A model generated the notes under the pieces. It did no database searches. It saw nothing but the letters and a program-made list of their open reading frames with translations, and was not told where the DNA came from. 64,000 nucleotides of DNA from NCBI GenBank assembly GCA_028622995.1, contig JAJQJQ010000004.1:6448001-6512000 (forward strand). The letters run 5' to 3'. The translations under genes and the position numbers were made by a program. This stretch comes from Panagrolaimus kolymaensis. Its lineage: Eukaryota > Nematoda > Chromadorea > Rhabditida > Panagrolaimidae. Shown here piece after piece: positions 1 to 10,597 of this stretch; the first letter of the stretch is position 1; every line of letters starts with the position of its first letter.

Positions 1-740
1 TCAGTAATTCAAAACGAGATTCACTTATTTCTTCCTCTATGCTTGATACATGTGTTCAACAAAAAAAGTTCATCGATTGAAGTGCTTCCCGTGCATGCGA
101 TTCAAAATCCCGTTTGGAATAATTTTAATATATTTAATTAAAAATATTTGCCTTAAAATATTCATATGCCTTATTGAACTCCGTAATTCAAAACGAGATT
201 CACTTATTTCTTCCTCTATGCTTGATACATGTGTTCAACAAAAAAAGTTCATCGATTGAAGTGCTTCCCGTGCATGCGATTCAAAATCCCGTTGGGAATA
301 ATTTTAATATATTTAATTAAAAATATTTGCCTTAAAATATTCATATGCCTTATTGAACTCCGTAATTCAAAACGAGATTCACTTATTTCTTCCTCTATGC
401 TTGATACATGTGTTCAACAAAAAAAGTTCATCGATTGAAGTGCTTCCCGTGCATGCGATTCAAAATCCCGTTTGGAATAATTTTAATATATTTAATTAAA
501 AATATTTGCCTTAAAATATTCATATGCCTTATTGAACTCCGTAATTCAAAACGAGATTCACTTATTTCTTCCTCTATGCTTGATACATGTGTTCAACAAA
601 AAAAGTTCATCGATTGAAGTGCTTCCCGTGCATGCGATTCAAAATCCCGTTTGGAATAATTTTAATATATTTAATTAAAAATATTTGCCTTAAAATATTC
701 ATATGCCTTATTGAAATCCGTAATTCAAAACGAGATTCAA

Positions 741-918
741 TAATATCTTGCATCAATGCTTGATACATGTGTTCTTATTTTGTAGCCATTTTAGAAATGT
801 CTTTTGTTTGCTTGAATTTTTTTTGAAGAAAATAAAGAAAAAAATTAAAAAATAAGATCTGCTGAAAGGGAAAAAATTATTTGTATCATAATTAAAACTT
901 TAGATTCAGGTATCTATC
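741..918. repeat. Satellite spacer, copy 1
   Basis: This non-monomer segment interrupts the 179-bp array. Its right half (about 820-900) resembles DNA upstream of an F-box-like gene at about 15,795-15,870; both contain aaaaaataagatctgctgaa followed by a similar A/T-rich stretch ending in attgaaact/attaaaact. Confidence 0.75.
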
Positions 919-1802
919 TCAATGCTTGATACATGTGTTCAACAAAAAAAGTTCATCGATTGAAGTGCTTCCCGTGCATGCGATTCAAAATCCCGTTGGG
1001 AATAATTTTAATATATTTAATTAAAAATATTTGCCTTAAAATATTCATATGCCTTATTGAACTCCGTAATTCAAAACGAGATTCACTTATTTCTTCCTCT
1101 ATGCTTGATACATGTGTTCAACAAAAAAAGTTCATCGATTGAAGTGCTTCCCGTGCATGCGATTCAAAATCCCGTTTGGAATAATTTTAATATATTTAAT
1201 TAAAAATATTTGCCTTAAAATATTCATATGCCTTATTGAAATCCGTAATTCAAAACGAGATTCACTTATTTCTTCCTCTATGCTTGATACATGTGTTCAA
1301 CAAAAAAAGTTCATCGATTGAAGTGCTTCCCGTGCATGCGATTCAAAATCCCGTTTGGAATAATTTTAATATATTTAATTAAAAATATTTGCCTTAAAAT
1401 ATTCATATGCCTTATTGAACTCAGTAATTCAAAACGAGATTCACTTATTTCTTCCTCTATGCTTGATACATGTGTTCAACAAAAAATGTTCATCGATTGA
1501 AGTGCTTCCCGTGCATGCGATTCAAAATCCCGTTTGGAATAATTTTAATATATTTAATTAAAAATATTTGCCTTAAAATATTCATATGCCTTATTGAACT
1601 CAGTAATTCAAAACGAGATTCACTTATTTCTTCCTCTATGCTTGATACATGTGTTCAACAAAAAAAGTTCATCGATTGAAGTGCTTCCCGTGCATGCGAT
1701 TCAAAATCCCGTTTGGAATAATTTTAATATATTTAATTAAAAATATTTGCCTTAAAATATTCATATGCCTTATTGAAATCCGTAATTCAAAACGAGATTC
1801 AA

Positions 1803-1980
1803 TAATATCTTGCATCAATGCTTGATACATGTGTTCTTATTTTGTAGCCATTTTAGAAATGTCTTTTGTTTGCTTGAATTTTTTTTGAAGAAAATAAAGA
1901 AAAAAATTAAAAAATAAGATCTGCTGAAAGGGAAAAAATTATTTGTATCATAATTAAAACTTTAGATTCAGGTATCTATC
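1803..1980. repeat. Satellite spacer, copy 2
   Basis: This is essentially identical to the spacer 1062 bp upstream. It shows that the array grew by duplication of a five-monomer-plus-spacer block and not only of single monomers. Confidence 0.8.
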
Positions 1981-3075
1981 TCAATGCTTGATACATGTGT
2001 TCAACAAAAAAAGTTCATCGATTGAAGTGCTTCCCGTGCATGCGATTCAAAATCCCGTTGGGAATAATTTTAATATATTTAATTAAAAATATTTGCCTTA
2101 AAATATTCATATGCCTTATTGAACTCCGTAATTCAAAACGAGATTCACTTATTTCTTCCTCTATGCTTGATACATGTGTTCAACAAAAAAAGTTCATCGA
2201 TTGAAGTGCTTCCCGTGCATGCGATTCAAAATCCCGTTGGGAATAATTTTAATATATTTAATTAAAAATATTTGCCTTAAAATATTCATATGCCTTATTG
2301 AACTCCGTAATTCAAAACGAGATTCACTTATTTCTTCCTCTATGCTTGATACATGTGTTCAACAAAAAAAGTTCATCGATTGAAGTGCTTCCCGTGCATG
2401 CGATTCAAAATCCCGTTTGGAATAATTTTAATATATTTAATTAAAAATATTTGCCTTAAAATATTCATATGCCTTATTGAACTCCGTAATTCAAAACGAG
2501 ATTCACTTATTTCTTCCTCTATGCTTGATACATGTGTTCAACAAAAAAAGTTCATCGATTGAAGTGCTTCCCGTGCATGCGATTCAAAATCCCGTTTGGA
2601 ATAATTTTAATATATTTAATTAAAAATATTTGCCTTAAAATATTCATATGCCTTATTGAACTCAGTAATTCAAAACGAGATTCACTTATTTCTTCCTCTA
2701 TGCTTGATACATGTGTTCAACAAAAAAAGTTCATCGATTGAAGTGCTTCCCGTGCATGCGATTCAAAATCCCGTTTGGAATAATTTTAATATATTTAATT
2801 AAAAATATTTGCCTTAAAATATTCATATGCCTTATTGAACTCAGTAATTCAAAACGAGATTCACTTATTTCTTCCTCTATGCTTGATACATGTGTTCAAC
2901 AAAAAAAGTTCATCGATTGAAGTGCTTCCCGTGCATGCGATTCAAAATCCCGTTGGGAATAATTTTAATATATTTAATTAAAAATATTTGTCTTAAAATA
3001 TTCATATGTCCAATTCAGGCCGTAATTCAAAACGAGATTCACTTTTTTCTTCCTCTATGCTTGATACATGTGTTC

Positions 3076-3583
3076 GGTAGGTCTGGAAATCAAAATTTTT
3101 GAATTGCGGCAATTTTTTTTATTTTCCAATTAATTTTTATTTATTTTTTTAACCCTAATAATGAATGCCAAAAGTAACTGGATCCCTCAAATAACGAGAT
3201 ATGAATCCACGAAGATTCATACTCTCAATAACATAGGTATTTAATGTTCAGAGCCACCTAGCTCGATCTGAGACTTATCTTTCACTAAAGAAATGCCGAT
3301 CGACTTTTGTAGGTTTATATGTGATTTATCACTTGTGATAAACAAAATTTTTTTAAAGCTTACTTAATTATGTGTTTGGAATTTATTTTCCTTTATCAAA
3401 GCATTTTTTGCTTTAAGTGTAAAAACATAAATTTTTTGGTTGCTTCAATATCGGCACTATAGGATCCGTTTGGAAAAAAATCATTGAAAATGTATATGTT
3501 TTTAACAAATAGAAATGAAAAAATGTACGAAAATTAGCCGCCTTATTTAATTATAAAAAAATCATTTATCCATTTTGTCTTTA
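3076..3583. other. Gap between satellite and actin-related gene
   Basis: A/T-rich unique sequence with no credible coding frame. A short inverted repeat (ATGAATC...GATTCAT) lies near 3200. It probably holds the promoter of the downstream gene. Confidence 0.5.
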
Positions 3584-6346
3584 ATGGCGGATCAACCAAG
3601 GTTGTTCTTTGCAAACTTGAACTTGATTAAACCTAAGATAATGAAACAAAATTATTTTTCTCTGAAATTTGATCCCTTAAAAATTGCGCAGCTTTTTTGG
3701 TTTCTTCTTATGCCGCTCATTTGGAAGATGACTGTTTATGTGTATTTCCCAAAAGCTGAAACAAGCAACCATAAAAAAGAGGTGTTCCAAATAAACGACA
3801 TTCTTTTTAATGAAAAGCTTTGCAGACAACAAAATAATGACAACAAAAAAATCGTCATCACATGGGGTTAAAAAACTTGTAGAAAAAGGAAGATTCATTT
3901 TTACTGATAAAATGAAAAAATAAAGCAATAAAATTCTTTTTTACTTTTTTTTTCATTGTTCATCCTTTTTTATTTTTTTGGAGAGAAAAATTTTGTTTGT
4001 CGTTTGTCTTATTTATTCTTGATTGATTTTTATTTATTTGGGTAAAAAACGGTTTCATCAACTTCTTCTTCTTTTTCAAAGCCACCTAGTTGTGTAATTG
4101 TGGATATTGGAGCTAAAAATTTGAGAATTGGAACATCAGATTTTGAAAATCCTTTATTTGAAAGTTTATCTTTTGAAAAAAAGGTTTGTTTTTTTAGTTG
4201 AGTAATTATTTTGCATTTTCTCGTTCAAAAAACAATTTAAAAAAGGTAACAAGTTTCATAAAAAAAATTTTTTTATAAAAAGTAAACAATTTTTAACAAT
4301 AATTTGCAAAAATATGTTACTCTCTTTCAAAAGAAAGTAATCATTTTTTGACTATAATTTTCAAGAATCTTTTATTGTCAATAAAAAAGTGACAAATTTT
4401 TTAATTTTGTTTTGCACAAATGAATTCCTTGCATTCTTTCGATTCTACACTTTTGAGAGGACATTTTTATCTGAAAAAAAAAGGAATTTCCAAGCATCAT
4501 CAATCTTTGAATTTTTTCAGGAAATTTATTGCATCCAAGAACTTGGCTCCCTTGATTGTACACCATATTTTGAGCCCATAATCCAAAGAGGAATAATAAC
4601 AAATTGGAATTTTATTGAAAAACAAATTAAAAATTTTATTATCAAAAGAAATATTGATTCATCTAAAACTTCAATAATTTTTACCCAATCTCTTGCTGCA
4701 ACCGAAGATGATAAAGAAAAAGCAATGCATGTGAGTCATTTTATTTTTTTCAGCGTCAAAATGACATCAATAAAAAAAAAGTTAAAATGCGTAAACATTT
4801 TTTTTAGGTATTATTTGAAAAACTTGGATTTGAATCTATTTGCACTGTATCGGATGCATACTTATCTTTTATTGCTTCAAGTAAGTTTTTCACATACATT
4901 TTTTTACATTTTTAAATTTTTCTGGGAGAGAAAAAAAAATGCCTGTAGTTAAAAATTTTTCGTGGGTGGTAAAGATTTTTTTATAGTCTCTAAGAATAAC
5001 AATTTAATTAGATAGAGTTTCAAAAAAAGCAATTTATAAATAAAAAAATTTGCACTTTTACCTTTTTTCTTTTTTTTTTTACAAAAAAAAGTTTGCAAAA
5101 AATTTAATTATAAATTTAAAAATCGCAAATTAAGTTTTTGTGAAAATAAAAAGGGTAATAGTTAGCAAAAATGAATAAAATTTGCAAGTGTATTTTTATG
5201 AAGATTTTTATTTTAAACTTATTTTGTCATTTTTACTTTCTTTGTAATATCTCTTGGGATAAGTAATTTTGTGGTGACAACATCACATTTTTTTACTGCG
5301 ATCATTCTCGGAACCCATTCTAATTCTCTCTTTTTTGTAGTTTGAAAGTATTTTAAACCCTACAAAAAATAGCTCATTTACTTCCCTTCTTTTTTTTTGT
5401 AGGTATTAGTCATTTTAAATAATACAACAAATAATTTCCAAAAAAAAATTTTCAACTCGGCTTATAATTCTGTCATAATTATTTATAATTAATTTTTTTA
5501 GGAAAAAAACCTTCTGGAATCGTAATTCAAATAGGTCATAGCATAACAGAAATTTTACCCATAATTAATGGAGAACCCATGCTTCAATTTGCAACATATT
5601 TCAATGTTTCGGGTTTGGATATTTCCACTCAACTTTCATCCGAAATTAATTCATTTAATTTTCCCGAAGCCACGAAAAATAATTTGCCTTTAAAAAGGGA
5701 TGAATTTAAGGAACAACACTGCTATATTCCATTGGACCCAACAAAAGAATTAACAAAATTTAATAATAAAAATAAAAATAAAAATATGAGTATGAGAAAT
5801 AATGATCCGCCGCCAGTTTTACTTTCACGAAAAAATTCATCAATAACCAATAATGCATTTAAGCGAATAGAAAAAAATAAACTTCAATATTCTTCGAGGA
5901 TTTGGTTTGAAATCGGCGAAATTTTGTTTAACAACGATTTCGCGAAAATTTTAATGGAAATTGTTTCAAAAATGCCTTTGAAATTTTCTGATGATCTTTA
6001 TGGAAATATTTTACTTTCGGGTGGCACAGTTCAAATGAAAGGTTTCAAAGAAAGATTTGCACTCGAACTTCAGAAAAAATTATCAACTTCAAATATTTCA
6101 ATTAATTTTGCGAATGAACCTTTTGAACCCACGATTTATGAAAATCTCGCTGCAGCAGAAGATCCAAAGAAAAATTTTAATACAGCTTTGGCAAGTTTTC
6201 AAGGCGCAGTAATCCTCGCAAATCATAGAGATTTTGGAAAATTATTAACAAAAAGAAATGAATATTCACCCGAAAAATTTCGAAGAAACCAAATGATTCG
6301 AACTTCAAAACGAATTAAAAATGCTGCGATTTTACTTTCGAGTTAA
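3584..6346 (+). CDS. Divergent actin-family (actin-related) protein
   Basis: The five-exon model is 3584-3600, 4090-4183, 4521-4730, 4808-4880 and 5502-6346, giving 412 residues, the usual actin/Arp length. The first exon has 17 nt (MADQP) and joins to CVIVDIGAKNLRIG, the phosphate-1 loop region of actins. Exon 3 carries RGIITNWNFIEK, which matches the actin GIVTNWDDMEK segment. The exon 3/4 join gives FEKLGFESICTVSDAYLSFIAS, matching the segment before phosphate loop 2. Exon 5 has VIQIGHSITEILPI and a late LSGGTVQMKGFKERF, which matches actin LSGGTTMYPG. A low-complexity NNKNKNKN/PPP insert sits around residue 195-210. Many core positions differ from conventional actin, so an actin-related protein is likelier than actin; I cannot assign the Arp class. 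It may be a cytoskeletal or chromatin-complex subunit (inference). The intron 4184-4520 contains diverged copies of the 47-bp palindromic unit. Confidence 0.85.
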
Positions 6347-7087
6347 AAAAATTATTTATTGTTTAAAAAATTGTGCAAAAAAATGTTACTTTGTAATTAA
6401 TTATTAAAAAAAATAAAGACGAGTTGATCCTGAAATAAAAAATGTTTTAAAACCTGATTTAAAAAAAGGAGTATTTTTGGAGTATAAAAAAAGAAAACAT
6501 GAGGCAGAGAGTAAAATTAAAAGTATGGATGGAATACAAAAAATAATAATAACAAAATGGTTTCTAAAAAAGTCAATAATATAGCTAAAAAGAAAAAAGC
6601 CAACTTTGTTGGAAGAAGAAATGAAATCTCTTGGAAATTTCGTTTTAATTAAAAAGCTTGAAATCTCAAAATCAAAAAAAACAAAGAAAAAAATTAGAGC
6701 TTTAAAAAACTCCTGTAACAGTGCAAGATAATAATGATATAAAAAGTAAAAAGACGGATAACCAAACCAAAAAAAATTATAAGAACACCTCTCAAGTATC
6801 GAATGCCTTGTTTTCATAAAGTAAAAGTTTTTGATTTAAAAATTTAAGCTTAATTTTTTTTAATAATAAAAGTAAGAATTACTTTAATCTTTGGGACTTT
6901 TCGAATTTATTGTTTCACATTTTTTTAAAAAGATTCTTGCAAAAAAAATTAGTTTTGATGAGGGCTATTATCTGAAACTTTTTCTTGTTTTTTGTTTTGG
7001 TTTTTATCCATCTTTAAAAAAATAAGGCAAAAAAGGCAATGTAAAAAAATAATAATGAGGTGTGAGCTGAGATAATTATTAAAATAT
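6347..7087. other. Intergenic, convergent 3' ends
   Basis: This lies between the 3' ends of the actin-related gene (+) and the MoeA-type gene (-). An AATAAA lies near 6411. The + strand from 6418 to 6583 stays open (a Lys-rich stretch containing VDPEIKNVL) but has no recognisable domain and no convincing splice sites, so I do not call a gene. Confidence 0.4.
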
Positions 7088-10000
7088 TTAAATATAACCA
7101 ATAACGAGAGCAGAAACAATTTCACCTGAATTAAGAGATAATTGAGATTCAGATTTAGGAGGAAGTTTTAGCAATAAATTAGCTCCTCGAGTGCTTAATA
7201 AAAATGATGATAATTGATTGTGGGAAGTACAAATAGCCCATGGAACATGAGAATTTTCAGAGATAGTATTATTGTCTTTTGAAATAATAAGTTTTTCATT
7301 TTCATCCGTGCTTAACCAAGCTCGACGATATTCAGGACGAGAATCAAGTCGAATGGATTCAGCGAGCTGGAAAATAAAAAACCTTAAAATTTGCATAAAT
7401 CTTTTTGAGTTTGGAAAAAGCTTACTCGAACTTTAATTTCAGTTTGAAAACAATTTTGATAACCTCCAAGTTTTCGAAGAGCTGGAATGGCAAATAATTG
7501 GCACGCGACCCACGCGGAGACTGGATTTCCAGGTAATGCAAAAACATAACGGTGATCGTTATTTTCATAAGTGCCTGTGGCAAAAGTTGATGGAAGACCA
7601 GGTTTCATAAAAACTCTACCAAAATGAATGGTAAAGCCAAAGTCGTCTTTGAGCACGCCTTTTACAAGGTCCTGAAACCGATAATTTTTTTTAATTAAAT
7701 AAGCTTAGATAAAATTTCATGGCAGACAGAAAAAAATTGTTAAGTGTTTCGACGCTAATATTTGTAAATAGCCAAAGTTTTAAAATGGATTTTGTTAAAG
7801 GATTTAACATTTGAAAAAAAATTTTATAAGGCCATTCCTATATAAGAAAAAAATCTCCCTTTTTCGTGCGGTGGATGAGGTGGAGGTGGTGGCGCGCTAA
7901 GCATTTGCTCACTTTTGTGGATAGCCTAACTTTTTATGGTTTTTTGGAAATTGGCTATAACTCCGCCACCTGGTAGATTCGAATATGGAGAATTTTATGG
8001 TAGTATTTTTATTTAAATAAAAGTAGCTGGATCTCGAGATAAACGAATTACAAATTTTGATATGACATTTTTTTAGTTCAAAATTTTTTTCCATCATCAT
8101 TTTTCTCTTTTGTAGCTTTGGCGCAGTGGGATGGAATTTTTTTTTTGAAGGAAGGTAGAGACGTGCACGGTTTTTTCATATCCAACAAAATTCGCTAATT
8201 TTGGTCTCAAAAGATCCGCAATGTCAATATTAGTGATATGACAAAGTTTCATTAAATTCTATTTTTAAAAAATGAGAGATATTTAATTTCAAAATTTAAT
8301 AAAATTAAAAAAATTTCTGCCAAGGAACACATTTACTTCTCTTCATCAAAGGAGCTTTTCAATGAGTTTGCTCTTTGCAGCATAACGCCAAAATACATTT
8401 GCCTATCAAAAAAGCATTTTTTCAAGGGTTTTATAATTACAAAAATAGTTTTTCTTTAAAATGAATGGGTTTGCGATGTTCTGCGAAGTTGTAATTTTTC
8501 CTATATTTATAAAATTGAATTCTCTATCCGACGGTATAAGTAACTCGTTGGAATAGGGCGGAATAAGGGGTAAACGAGTCAAAAAACTATGTTTTTTGCA
8601 AGTTTTGATCATTTTGAGAGAATCAACCTTTCCCAAAATTAGCATATTCGGAATGTACGATAAGAATTAGATATTATAAGTAAAAGAAAAATAAAAAAAA
8701 TTAAGCAAAAAAAATTTCTACTGTAATCCTTTTGAAATCATTACATTGGCAGAAAAAAAGTGGAGGGAACACTAGCGTTGCAAGGGTGCATGCACGTCTC
8801 TAAAGGAAGGAAACTAAAAAGTTCAAGTTCCACAAGGCTTATAGCTTTTTTTTGAAGGATTTTTTTTTATGAAATCCAAGGAAATAATATTATAAATATT
8901 TAAAATTATTATATAGCTTATTTTTGTGACATATTTATTAAAAATTTGCATACTTTTAACAAATTAAGGGGAAATTAATTTTTTGAAAGGAAAAAATGAA
9001 GGAAACGAAACTTTGGGTGGAACGTGGATTTTTTTTCACATATTTTTTGAAGGTCCAAAAGCAGATGGATGACAAGAAAGCCATGCATCGAGCGAAGCTC
9101 GATCATGACTTTCGTTTAATCTCCTACATATCCCTTTGGTGTAACTATTCATGTATTTTTTAAAGGTCCAAAAGCAGATGGATGACAAGAAAGCCATGTA
9201 GCGGGCGGAGCCCGATACATGGCTTTCGATTAATCTCCAACATATCACTTTAGTTTTGTTGATACCTGTGACTAATAAAAGAGGCTAAGTGGTCCATATT
9301 TTATATTATTTTTTAAACCCAATACAAAGCGGGATGAGCGAAGCGAAAACCGCTGGTTGAAAGAAAGAAAAAAAACTAACCTTTTCACCCATAGAAACTC
9401 CGCCACTCATAACAATAACATTAGAAAATTTAAATGCAACTTTTATAGCTCCAATTAATTGTTCTCGCCTAAAATTATTTTAAAAATAATTTTTCTTGGA
9501 ATGAAATATACATAAAAGCTATGTCCTTACGTATCACCTACAACTCCACCATCGATAGTTTTAAATCCATTTGAATTCAATAATGCTAATAATTGTGGGC
9601 GATTAGTGTCACGAATTTTTCCTTCCGGTGTATCTTCGGTTGTCCAATCCACCAATTCATTCCCAGTGGACATAACGCAAACTTTAGGTTTTCGATAAAT
9701 TTCAATACTTCGTTGTCCGCTTGCAGCAATTATTCCAATTTCAGCTGAACCAAGAATGCAATGTTTTTCAAGAAGGATTTGACCCACAAAAACATCCGAT
9801 CCAATTTCTCGAATATCTTGAGCTTCTTTAGGTGGTTTTAAAATTCGAATAACTTTTTCTTCAATATTATCATGTTTGACGAGTTCGGTATCTTCCACTT
9901 GAACCACCGCATCCGCGCCAGGTGGAATCATAGCTCCAGTGGAAACTCGAGCACAAGTTCCAGGAGTGATTTTTAAATTTGTGGTTGAACCCGCAGTGGT

Positions 10001-10597
10001 TACGGTAATTAATTCTCTTTCACCAATTCCGTCGCTTGCTAAAACATGGAAATTTAGAATAAAATTTAAAATAATTTTTTAACTCTCAGAAAAATTTGAA
10101 TATTTTTTTCAAATTCGCGCTTATTTTGAAATTTTTTTGATTGTTTTTACACTAAATTTTTAAATGAAATCGCAAAATGTCGCATAAATTTTAATTTTGT
10201 CACTTTTTTAAATTTTTTGATTAAAACTAAAAAGCACTTAAGATACGAAGTCCTTACCAATTACTGCATATCCATCTTTAATGGAAGTTCGTGCAGGTGG
10301 AATGGGATTTTTAGCCATTACAGATTCATATAAAACCATTCCAGGTTGAACTAAATTAGCTGGAACATTTTTAGACATGATTGGTTCAGCTTGATCCACC
10401 ACCATTTTTAAAGCTTCATCCATGGGAATTGCAGGCCATAAACTTTGTCGAGGACGCAAAATTATTGCTGCAGGTTTTGTTGTTGTTTCTGCTGCTGTTG
10501 TTGCTGACATTTTTCTAATACTACCCGAAATTAATTTTGTTGATGGTTGTTGTGGACCCGAAAATGATGAAGATGTGATAGTCCAAGTTTGAATCAT
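7088..10597 (-). CDS. moc-1: Molybdopterin molybdenumtransferase (gephyrin E-domain / MoeA type)
   Basis: Exons run 10597-10258, 10038-9531, 9468-9381, 7671-7426 and 7366-7088, giving 486 residues. The enzyme inserts molybdate into adenylated molybdopterin, the last step of Moco synthesis, in the cytosol. Visible motifs include the start of domain (PAIPMDEAL), [38 protein letters not shown]...[51 protein letters not shown] and the C-terminal domain RPEYRRAWL...LPPK...[10 protein letters not shown]. All of these match gephyrin/MoeA closely. There is no G (MogA) domain, as in C. elegans, where G and E activities are separate genes. A paralogue (lin-46) exists in C. elegans; the conserved active-site motifs favour moc-1. 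The ATG at 10597 is the first in frame; ATG 10510 (MSATTAAET) is a plausible alternative. Intron 3 is 1709 bp and holds repeats. Confidence 0.92.
8115..8850. repeat. Possible diverged inverted-repeat element inside moc-1 intron 3
   Basis: The motif tagagacgtgca near 8155 occurs in reverse complement near 8790, with weaker inverted similarity for about 40 bp outward. This may be the remnant of a terminal-inverted-repeat element about 0.7 kb long. No target duplication could be defined, so the boundaries are approximate. Confidence 0.3.
9045..9240. repeat. Tandem pair of 113-bp hairpin units in moc-1 intron 3
   Basis: The words ggtccaaaagcagatggatg begin at 9052 and again at 9165. Each unit carries a G/C hairpin with a three-base loop: ATCGAGC-GAA-GCTCGAT in unit 1 and CGGGC-GGA-GCCCG in unit 2. 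In unit 2 the stem runs 9189-9206 against 9210-9227 with one mismatch. The stems differ in sequence but keep pairing. Confidence 0.7.

Larger units (their letters stand above)
1..3075. repeat. 179-bp tandem satellite array
   Basis: About 15 monomers of 179 bp lie head to tail. A shared anchor (ATG of 'atgtgttcaac') falls at 50, 229, 408, 587, then 933-1649 (five), then 1995-2890 (six). Monomers differ by only a few bases, for example cccgtttgg versus cccgttggg. Two related spacers interrupt the array 1062 bp apart, giving a higher-order period. The last monomer (about 2990-3075) is more diverged, as expected at an array edge; the left edge lies outside the window. The 69-codon open frames in each monomer overlap one another and change frame every copy (179 is not a multiple of 3), so they are not genes. 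Confidence 0.95.

Noticed and set aside
1..3075. Regularly spaced repeats resembling a CRISPR array
   Set aside because: The repeats are contiguous 179-bp monomers without unique spacers, in a eukaryotic genome.
50..3102. Series of 69-codon plus-strand open frames in the satellite
   Set aside because: They overlap by 31 bp, shift frame each 179-bp period and have no start context or splice signals; they are by-products of the repeat.
6404..6817. 137-codon minus-strand open frame rich in Phe
   Set aside because: It is the antisense of an A/Lys-rich stretch, with no family pattern and no splice structure.
8110..8135. tRNA gene at the A-box-like word tggcgcagtgg
   Set aside because: No B box at tRNA distance and no cloverleaf can be drawn.
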